Shown here in pieces: positions 1 through 4,749 of a DNA stretch of 7,788 nucleotides. The translations under genes and the position numbers were made by a program. Under the pieces are notes generated by a model. The model made no database searches. It had not been told where the DNA came from and saw only the letters and a list, made by a program, of their open reading frames with translations. Source of the stretch: an uncultured Collinsella sp. Lineage in GTDB: Bacteria; Actinomycetota; Coriobacteriia; Coriobacteriales; Coriobacteriaceae. The DNA is taken from assembly GCA_937926755.1 (NCBI GenBank), contig CALBBA010000187.1, positions 1-7,788 on the forward strand. Direction: 5' to 3'. Each line of letters opens with the position of its first letter. Position 1 is the stretch's first letter.

Positions 1-59
1 CCACCGCGCCCCCCGGGCCCCCCGGCGGCCCCCGCTGGGGGGGGTGGCCCCCCCCGCCG
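1..59. other. G/C-only stretch at window edge, probably corrupted sequence
   Basis: Only 3 of these 59 bases are A or T, whereas the adjoining ispF sequence is ordinary. In the ispF frame the residues after RCIIGG read GGHPPQRGPPGGPGGAV. The family would be expected to read approximately VTIPHERGLLGHSDADV. Pro, Arg, Gly, Gly, Ala and Val fall at matching positions, so the reading register is kept while A and T bases appear to have been replaced by G and C. The metal-binding His-Ser-Asp is gone. This is best explained by base-call or consensus error at a contig end, not by a real low-complexity element. The comparison uses a remembered family consensus, not an alignment. Confidence 0.7.
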
Positions 60-130
60 ATGATACATCGACGCCCCTCCACCAGACGGTGGACGTCGTA
101 GCCGTGGCCAATGCGCAGGTTACTGAACAT
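1..130 (-). CDS. ispF: IspF, 2-C-methyl-D-erythritol 2,4-cyclodiphosphate synthase (N-terminal fragment)
   Basis: The minus-strand frame opens with ATG at 130-128 and reads MFSNLRIGHGYDVHRLVEGR, then RCIIGG. This is the IspF N-terminus; the family typically begins MRIGHGYDVH. IspF cyclises CDP-methylerythritol 2-phosphate and releases CMP in the cytosolic MEP isoprenoid pathway, just after the IspD and IspE steps. The Asp and His of GYDVH (residues 12 and 14 here) correspond to the family's metal ligands. The start lies 11 bases inside the end of ispD in another frame, and GAGAGGA lies about 8 nt upstream, so translation is probably coupled. The gene runs off the window. Its last visible part (bases 1-59) is almost pure G/C and has lost the expected GHSDADV motif, although the frame stays open. 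The overlap and N-terminal match make the identity confident. The protein downstream of residue 26 cannot be trusted. Confidence 0.88.
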   Translation of the reverse strand, partial: MFSNLRIGHGYDVHRLVEGRRCIIGGGGHPPQRGPPGGPGGAV

Positions 131-848
131 GGGGAAGGTCCTCTCCCTCGGCCATGCGGCCGAGCAGAATCGCGGTTACGGGACGCAGGTCCTCGGGCAC
201 CGTCACCTTAAGGTTATCGCGCGGACTCTGAACGCAACGTACGCGTCCGCCCATGCGCTCGACCAGCGACGAATCGTCAGTGCCGATAAAACCCTCGGCG
301 ATAGCTGCGGCGTGAGCACGCTTCATGGCGTCGACGCTAAAGATCTGCGGCGTCTGTGCGGCCCAATAGAGCTCGCGCGGCGGCGTCTCGACGATATTAT
401 CGCCGTCGACGATTTTGAGCGTGTCGATCGCGGGCTGACCGCACACGACACCGTCGAGCGAACGGTCGCCCACAAGCACGTCGATAGCGTGATCGATGGC
501 CTCGGTGGTAATGAGCGGACGAGCGCCGTCGTGAATGGCGACATATTCGAAACCCGCCGGAACCGCATGCACGCCGGCACGGGTGGAATCCTGACGGGTA
601 TCGCCGGCATCGACAAAGCTGATGGGCGTGTCATAGTCAAACGGGTCGATGGCCAGGCGTCTCATCTCGGCACGACGCTCGGCAGGGCAAACTACGACGA
701 TGTGGCCGACCTTGTCGCTCCGATCGAACGCGCGGATGGACCAGCTCATGAGCGGACGGCCCGCCACGTTAACGAGCTGCTTGCCGCCGGGATTTCCAAA
801 GCGCTGGCCGCTGCCGCCGGCAACGACCACGGCGCATACGGGCGCCAT
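120..848 (-). CDS. ispD: IspD, 2-C-methyl-D-erythritol 4-phosphate cytidylyltransferase
   Basis: This 242-residue protein is the usual IspD length. IspD joins CTP and MEP to give CDP-methylerythritol, the third step of the cytosolic MEP isoprenoid pathway. The nucleotide-binding glycine-rich segment AGGSGQRFG with a following GGKQ (Arg16, Lys23) is at the N-terminus. Further family motifs follow in order: GDTRQDSTRAG near residue 82, IHDGARPL near 105, TPPRELYWAAQTPQIF near 155, TDDSSLVE near 190 and DNLKVTVPEDL near 211. The ATG at 848-846 shares one base with the disA stop codon (TAATG). AGGGGA lies 7 nt upstream, inside the end of disA, so coupled translation is likely. The TAA stop at 122-120 lies within the start of ispF. 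Nothing in the sequence suggests degeneration, and it is a separate gene, not an IspDF fusion. Confidence 0.96.
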   Translation of the reverse strand: MAPVCAVVVAGGSGQRFGNPGGKQLVNVAGRPLMSWSIRAFDRSDKVGHIVVVCPAERRAEMRRLAIDPFDYDTPISFVDAGDTRQDSTRAGVHAVPAGFEYVAIHDGARPLITTEAIDHAIDVLVGDRSLDGVVCGQPAIDTLKIVDGDNIVETPPRELYWAAQTPQIFSVDAMKRAHAAAIAEGFIGTDDSSLVERMGGRVRCVQSPRDNLKVTVPEDLRPVTAILLGRMAEGEDLPHVQ

Positions 849-1915
849 TATGCGTTCCCCTGTTTGGTGCCCTTCATGCGGTACAGGGAGTCCGCAAGAA
901 TGGCAGGGTTGTTGACGCCAAAGTCGCCCAGGCGCTCCGGATCCTCGCTGATGTCGTCCATGAGCTCCTGCAGCGAGCCATACTCGTCGACGATTTTCTC
1001 GGCCACGCCGTCGCGCACGACGGACACGCGCGAAAGCGTGCGCAGGCCTAGCGGTGTCATGACGGAGTCCTCGTCCAGGTCGTCGTAACCCAGAACCGCC
1101 GCCACATGCTGTGGGTCGGACAGGTCCTTAGGCGTCATACGGGCAAGCTCAGTGCGAATCTTCTCGGCGTTTGCCTCGGAGGAATCGCTCGCGTAGTCGC
1201 GAATCATCAGGTCGTACTCGGTATCCATGCTGGAGCCGGCGAGCTGCTCGAGCTGCATCTGCACGAGCTTGCCCTGGTTGCCCAGCTTGACAATGCAATC
1301 CTTAAGCTCGGTCTTTGCCTGCTGCATGATCTCGAAGCTCGAAAAAATACCGGTAATGTCGGCGAGCGTAACGTAGTCGTCGAGCTCGAGGGCCGTCAGG
1401 CGCAGCAGGGAGCGATCGAGCGACTGACGGGTAGTCTGGAGCGTGGCGACGAGCTGGTTGACCGAGCTCATGATGGTGGTGACGGGCTGGATCTCGTAGC
1501 TCTTGCCGTGGACGTACACGTTAACGACGGCACGACGAGCCGAAACCGAGATCACGATGGCATCGGTGAGCACCGACATGCGAGCGGCGGTGCGGTGACG
1601 CATGCCCGTCTCGCTCGTGGCAAGCGAGGGATCGGGATTGAGGTGGAAGTTGGCGCGCAGGATCTGGGTGAGGTCGCCGTCGATGACGATGGCACCGTCC
1701 ATCTTGGAGAGCTCGAACAGACGGTTCGAGGTGAACGAAATGTTGAGCGGGAAGCCGTCGTTACCGGCAGCGAGCACGTTTTCGGTGTCGCCGACGCAGA
1801 TAAGGGCGCCCAGGTGACCGGCGATAATCATGTCGAGGGCGGTGCGGATCGGCTGACCAGGTGCCGTCAGGCGGATGGCCTGTTCCATACGCTTTTGCAG
1901 CTCGTTCTTATCCAA
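848..1915 (-). CDS. disA: DisA, diadenylate cyclase / DNA integrity scanning protein
   Basis: DisA condenses two ATP molecules into the second messenger c-di-AMP; in the family, activity is suppressed when the octamer meets branched DNA. The 355 residues match the family length. The DAC catalytic domain covers about 1-145 and shows GALICVG (36-42), the DGA motif (73-75) and GMRHRTAAR (104-112, with RHR at 106-108). A helical linker fills about 150-280. The C-terminal helix-hairpin-helix DNA-binding part, about 290-355, contains EKIVDEYGSLQELM. The start is TTG at 1915-1913, supported by GGGAG 7 nt upstream and by the typical family N-terminus right after it. An ATG at 1920-1918 is out of frame. 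It leads the disA-ispD-ispF operon and diverges from mntP. No convincing sigma-A promoter was found upstream. The usual partner gene radA is not adjacent. Confidence 0.96.
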   Translation of the reverse strand: MDKNELQKRMEQAIRLTAPGQPIRTALDMIIAGHLGALICVGDTENVLAAGNDGFPLNISFTSNRLFELSKMDGAIVIDGDLTQILRANFHLNPDPSLATSETGMRHRTAARMSVLTDAIVISVSARRAVVNVYVHGKSYEIQPVTTIMSSVNQLVATLQTTRQSLDRSLLRLTALELDDYVTLADITGIFSSFEIMQQAKTELKDCIVKLGNQGKLVQMQLEQLAGSSMDTEYDLMIRDYASDSSEANAEKIRTELARMTPKDLSDPQHVAAVLGYDDLDEDSVMTPLGLRTLSRVSVVRDGVAEKIVDEYGSLQELMDDISEDPERLGDFGVNNPAILADSLYRMKGTKQGNA

Positions 1916-2004
1916 GGCATCGCTCCCATCGTATACGCTCCATAAACGTCAATAAGTTTCTCACGGTTTGCCCCTGTGACGCCCGCAAAATCCGATGCTT
2001 ACAG

Positions 2005-2090
2005 AATGAGCGAACACAGCTTAGGTAGCTCATTTGGGACGAGGCTCTCTTGACTGCTCATGTGGTAGCATCGGGTCTCATATTAATGAG
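2005..2090. repeat. Cluster of ATGAG/CTCAT pentamers in the disA-mntP divergent region
   Basis: Five copies of ATGAG or its complement CTCAT occur in 86 bp: 2006-2010, 2029-2033, 2057-2061, 2077-2081 and 2086-2090. The first two form a perfect 7-bp inverted repeat, AATGAGC (2005-2011) and GCTCATT (2028-2034), with 16 bases between. The last two form a tight hairpin, CTCAT-ATTA-ATGAG (2077-2090), directly before the GGGAGTAG motif. By simple expectation about 0.2 such pentamers would occur in this length. They could be half-sites of a regulator serving disA, mntP or both, or stems in the mntP leader RNA. The regulator is not identified. Confidence 0.35.
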
Positions 2091-2136
2091 GGAGTAGTCG
2101 CGTAATCGGGCTCGCCCGCAGAGAGGGAGCCAGACT
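2076..2136 (+). promoter_or_regulatory. Candidate manganese-responsive leader (yybP-ykoY-like motif) of mntP
   Basis: Directly upstream of mntP is GGGAGTAG (2090-2097), matching the near-invariant GGGGAGUAG core of the yybP-ykoY Mn2+ riboswitch, which commonly controls mntP. Close to the start codon is GCCAGAC (2129-2135), similar to the conserved 3' element GCAAGACC. Between them are a small stem, CGGG-CTCG-CCCG (2107-2118), and an alternative GGCTC/GAGCC pairing that would fold across the ribosome binding site GAGAGGGAG (2121-2129). Only about 30 nt separate the two motifs, much less than the multi-helix body of a standard aptamer. It is therefore either a reduced variant or a chance match. 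The gene context is what raises the probability. Confidence 0.35.
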
Positions 2137-2715
2137 ATGGGACTCGCAGAGCTCGTGCTGCTCGCCGTTGGCCTTTCGATGGACGCCTTTGCCGTATCCA
2201 TCTGCAAGGGCCTTGGCATGAAGAAGATCGACCTTAAAGTCGCCGCGGTGCTCGGCCTGTTCTTTGGCGGCTTCCAGGCCGGCATGCCCGTAATCGGATG
2301 GGCGCTCGGCAGTCAATTCATGGGCATCATCGGACCGATCGACCATTGGATCGCCTTTATCCTTCTGGCCTTCATCGGCGGCAAAATGCTGTGGGAGGCC
2401 TTTACCGAGGACGAGGACGAGGGCGACGGCAAGGATGCCGAAAAGATTGACCTGGGCGAGTACCTGATCCTCGCCATCGCCACCTCAATCGACGCCCTAG
2501 CCGTAGGCATCTCATTTGCGGCGCTCTCGGTTGACATCGTTCCCGCTGTATCGCTTATCGGCGTCACAACGTTTATCTTCTCCGTCGCCGGCGTAGCGAT
2601 CGGCCACACCTTTGGCGCGCGCTACGAAAAACCCGCCACCATCGTGGGTGGCGTCGTGCTCATCCTCATCGGGCTTAAGATCTTGCTTGAGCATCTGGGG
2701 ATTTTGGCGCTGTAA
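2137..2715 (+). CDS. mntP: MntP, manganese efflux pump
   Basis: MntP exports Mn2+ across the cytoplasmic membrane and protects against manganese excess. The 192-residue protein has the family's two-repeat, six-helix architecture, with hydrophobic segments at about 4-24, 33-56, 67-88, 107-130, 133-157 and 166-188. The signature GLSMDAFAVSICKG at 12-25 places the essential membrane aspartate at position 16. Its counterpart in the second half, ATSIDALAVGISF, carries Asp119. A very acidic cytoplasmic loop (91-106, EDEDEGDGKDAEKIDL) separates the halves. The ATG start is set by GAGAGGGAG ending 7 nt upstream. The gene diverges from disA, and its leader contains a candidate manganese-responsive element. 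A hairpin terminator follows 36 bp after the TAA stop, so it should be monocistronic apart from readthrough into hipB. Its composition is close to its housekeeping neighbours. Confidence 0.95.
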   Translation: MGLAELVLLAVGLSMDAFAVSICKGLGMKKIDLKVAAVLGLFFGGFQAGMPVIGWALGSQFMGIIGPIDHWIAFILLAFIGGKMLWEAFTEDEDEGDGKDAEKIDLGEYLILAIATSIDALAVGISFAALSVDIVPAVSLIGVTTFIFSVAGVAIGHTFGARYEKPATIVGGVVLILIGLKILLEHLGILAL

Positions 2716-2751
2716 CGCCAAGCACAATCGCTCAAAACTCAACGCCAGCAC

Positions 2752-2785
2752 AAGGCCTTATGCAGAGTTTTGCATGAGGCCTTTT
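2752..2785 (+). terminator. Intrinsic terminator of mntP
   Basis: AAGGCCTTATGCA (2752-2764) pairs with TGCATGAGGCCTT (2771-2783). This gives 13 base pairs including one U-G wobble, with a 6-base loop GAGTTT, followed by a short T run (2782-2785). The T tract is only four bases, so termination may be incomplete. The loop and upper stem are also the first of three HipB-type operator boxes. Confidence 0.75.
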
Positions 2786-2830
2786 CGTGCAGACTTTTGC
2801 ATGTCATACTAATATGCAAAAGTCTGCACG
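2761..2830. promoter_or_regulatory. Three-box operator array for hipBA
   Basis: Three copies of TGCA-N6-TGCA start at 2761, 2788 and 2815, so adjacent boxes are exactly 27 bp apart. The first two read TGCAGAGTTTTGCAT and TGCAGACTTTTGCAT on the plus strand. The third is the exact reverse complement of the second, so boxes 2 and 3 form a perfect inverted repeat with 17-bp arms (2786-2802 and 2814-2830) around an 11-bp spacer. Each box is itself dyadic, with TGCA half-sites one helical turn apart, as expected for a dimeric Xre-type HTH protein. In HipBA systems HipB autorepresses through several such operators. HipB encoded just downstream is therefore the inferred ligand. The spacer between boxes 2 and 3 holds the probable -10 element. 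Confidence 0.8.
2782..2810 (+). promoter_or_regulatory. Probable hipBA promoter with extended -10
   Basis: An extended -10, TG-T-CATACT (2802-2810), lies in the spacer between operator boxes 2 and 3. A weak -35, TTTTCG (2782-2787), is 17 bp upstream of the hexamer. The -10 matches four of six consensus positions and the -35 only three, so the TG extension would matter. Repressor bound at boxes 2 and 3 would cover the promoter. The predicted transcript would start near 2817, giving a leader of about 27 nt before the GTG of hipB. Confidence 0.5.
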
Positions 2831-2843
2831 TTAGGAGATCGCC

Positions 2844-3314
2844 GTGGACACCCTTCCCATCACCACACCGCGCCAAGCTGGCATCTACGTGCGCCAGGCA
2901 CGCGAGGCTCAGGGTCTCACCCGTGCCGCCCTCGCTAAAACGGCCAGTGTTTCGGAGCGCCTGCTCGCATCGCTCGAGCTAGGAGACGCCACCGGCATTC
3001 GACTCGACAAGCTGCTGACGATTTTCAATGCTCTTGGACTGGCACTCGCCGCTCAAGGGGATATCGGCGAAGCGAAAAACGAGCGACCAGTCGACGCCCC
3101 GCATGCCAATCCGCTGCCTCGCAGCACCCCCAGGTGCCATCACGCTCAACGTTTTCACCATCGCAACCGTCGTAGTACCCCCATTCCGGCTCTTGCAGAT
3201 GCCCCCTTTACATCCGCACTCTACGACGAGGTCTTCGCCGATTTCGCCATGTCCAATCTCGGAGTCTCGATTGCCGCAAACGTATCTAACCAAACCAAGC
3301 CCGAAGGGAAATAG
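2844..3314 (+). CDS. hipB: HipB-like antitoxin, Xre-family helix-turn-helix repressor
   Basis: This is the likely antitoxin and autorepressor of the HipBA pair, binding DNA as a dimer and holding HipA inactive. Residues about 10-70 form an Xre/HipB helix-turn-helix: GIYVRQAREAQGLTRAALAK, then SVSERLLASLELGD, then the LDKLLTIFNALGLAL helix. After it come a Pro/His/Arg-rich, probably flexible linker (about 80-118) and a C-terminal segment with ALYDEVFADFAMSNLGVSIA (125-144). At 156 residues it is far longer than E. coli HipB (88). The start is GTG at 2844-2846 with AGGAG 6 nt upstream. Three operator boxes lie immediately before it, and hipA begins 3 bp after its TAG stop. Other explanations for the linker, such as a compensated frameshift, cannot be excluded. 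The partner gene and HTH make the assignment firm at family level. Confidence 0.88.
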   Translation: MDTLPITTPRQAGIYVRQAREAQGLTRAALAKTASVSERLLASLELGDATGIRLDKLLTIFNALGLALAAQGDIGEAKNERPVDAPHANPLPRSTPRCHHAQRFHHRNRRSTPIPALADAPFTSALYDEVFADFAMSNLGVSIAANVSNQTKPEGK

Positions 3315-3317
3315 CCA

Positions 3318-4622
3318 ATGGCCAGAACATCACTTCGGACCATTATTTGCGGCGTACCTGCGGGAACGCTCACGCAAGATGAGAACGGTCTTATCAGCTT
3401 TACCTACGATCATGACTATGACGGGCCAGCCCTATCGACCAACATACCCGTATCGAATCGCACATACGGACAACAGGTCATGAATCCGTACCTGTTTGGC
3501 CTTCTACCCGACAGCGAGGACCAGCGAAAAGCGATTGCCGCCGAATTCGACGTTAGGCCCAATAATCCCGTTACGCTGCTCAGCCATATCGGACTCGACT
3601 GTCCGGGCGGAGTGCAGTTTTGTGCCGAAGAAGATGCCGATGCCGTCCTGCATCGCGCTGGCGAATACCGCCCTATAGACGACCACGAAATTGCTCTCCG
3701 TCTCAAGTCGATCAGAGATGACCGCGATGCATCGTGGATGGGCCTAGATGAAAGTTGGTCGCTTGGAGGCAACCAGGGCAAATTCGCGCTCGCGTTCACA
3801 AACGGCCGCTGGTGCGAATGCATAGGCTCCTCGCCCACAACGCATATTTTCAAAAATGGCGTTATCGGATTTAAACTCGAGGCTCTCAATGAGTTTGTCT
3901 GCATGAAAAGCGCCCAGCGCGCCGGTATCGCAACGGCAAACGTCAAATATCGTATGTTTGAGGACGAACCTGCCCTCATTGTTGAGCGCTATGACCGCGT
4001 GAAAGTCGAAGACGGAACGATCAGGCGCCTACATCAAGAAGACCTCTGTCAGGCACTTGGGGTGATGCCCGCTCAAAAGTACACAGCAGACGGCGGCCCG
4101 ACCGCACGCGATATTCAGGAACTCCTCGTCAATACGAGTCATCATCAACTTAACCTGTATCTGTTTACGCAGATTCTTTTCTTTAACGCCATCATCGGCG
4201 CACCGGACGCGCATGCGAAGAACTATTCCCTGCTTCTTGGAAACGGCGACACAGCTATGATGGCCCGTATGTATGACGTTGCATCGGGGCTGGCATACGA
4301 ACGCATGCGGCGAAAAGCGCGCCTTGTCATGAGCGTTGGCGGCGAAAATCGTGTGGGGCGCATCGGTCCAGGCGCTATCCGCCGATACCACGGTAAGGGC
4401 GACCCCGCGCTGGAGGCGGCGCTCACCAATGCCGGGCTATCCGAGAAGTTTTGCTTTGCGACCATGATGGACCTCGCCTACGAGGTACCCATTTGCATGG
4501 AAGAGATCATGGACGAATATGCCAACCTGCCCGGCATGGCGGACCTGCGCGAGCATATGCTCGGCCCCGTCCGCGAAAACTGCCAGCGCACCCTCGACCT
4601 CATCAAGGCGGATATGGGCTAG
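3318..4622 (+). CDS. hipA: HipA-family serine/threonine kinase toxin
   Basis: HipA toxins are phosphatidylinositol-4-kinase-like Ser/Thr kinases. The E. coli enzyme inactivates glutamyl-tRNA synthetase and induces growth arrest; the target here is unknown. The 434 residues include an N-terminal subdomain (about 1-105, with NPYLFGLLPD and LLSHIGLDCPGGVQ) and the kinase core. Visible core motifs are a glycine-rich loop SLGGNQGKFAL with Ser148 at the autophosphorylation-like site, ATP-binding HIFK (Lys179), ERYDR (223-227), RLHQEDLCQALG (237-248), catalytic DAHAKN (Asp297, Asn302) and metal-binding YDVAS (Asp320). All catalytic positions appear intact, so an active toxin is expected. ATG at 3318 follows GAAGGGAA and lies 3 bp after hipB, so the genes should be co-transcribed. 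Its central part is clearly lower in G+C than the flanking genes (a 60-base stretch near 3841 is about 38%), suggesting transfer. Confidence 0.94.
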   Translation: MARTSLRTIICGVPAGTLTQDENGLISFTYDHDYDGPALSTNIPVSNRTYGQQVMNPYLFGLLPDSEDQRKAIAAEFDVRPNNPVTLLSHIGLDCPGGVQFCAEEDADAVLHRAGEYRPIDDHEIALRLKSIRDDRDASWMGLDESWSLGGNQGKFALAFTNGRWCECIGSSPTTHIFKNGVIGFKLEALNEFVCMKSAQRAGIATANVKYRMFEDEPALIVERYDRVKVEDGTIRRLHQEDLCQALGVMPAQKYTADGGPTARDIQELLVNTSHHQLNLYLFTQILFFNAIIGAPDAHAKNYSLLLGNGDTAMMARMYDVASGLAYERMRRKARLVMSVGGENRVGRIGPGAIRRYHGKGDPALEAALTNAGLSEKFCFATMMDLAYEVPICMEEIMDEYANLPGMADLREHMLGPVRENCQRTLDLIKADMG

Positions 4623-4655
4623 ACGCCAATCAATCTCCCATTTCCCAAAAGAAGA

Positions 4656-4692
4656 GAGGGGGCACCCGTCGCAAAAGCTCGGGTGCCCCCTC
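4656..4692. terminator. Bidirectional terminator between convergent hipA and pepD
   Basis: GAGGGGGCACCCG (4656-4668) pairs perfectly with CGGGTGCCCCCTC (4680-4692), a 13-bp G/C-rich stem with an 11-base loop. Read on the minus strand, it is followed by a pyrimidine/T tract TCTTCTTTT, so it is a good terminator for pepD. On the plus strand no T run follows, so for hipA it is a stable hairpin that may stop transcription or protect the 3' end less efficiently. Confidence 0.82.
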
Positions 4693-4749
4693 ACGTAATG
4701 TCATTTGCAATCCACCAGCACGTGGCTCGGACTGCTGCTAGCGCAACCT

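Noticed and set aside
1..59. G/C-rich repeat or structured element at the window start
   Set aside because: The stretch stays in register with ispF and retains scattered family residues, so sequence error explains it better than a real repeat.
1918..1920. ATG just upstream as the disA start
   Set aside because: It is out of frame with disA; the in-frame TTG with GGGAG 7 nt upstream fits the DisA N-terminus.
111..1945. Long plus-strand open frames opposite ispD and disA (325 and 279 codons)
   Set aside because: They cover parts of two well-supported genes on the other strand, cross the disA/ispD boundary, and show no family motifs.
2086..2097. Mini-ORF ATG-AGG-GAG-TAG in the mntP leader
   Set aside because: Three codons with no ribosome site of its own. 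The same bases are better explained as a hairpin arm and the GGGAGTAG motif.
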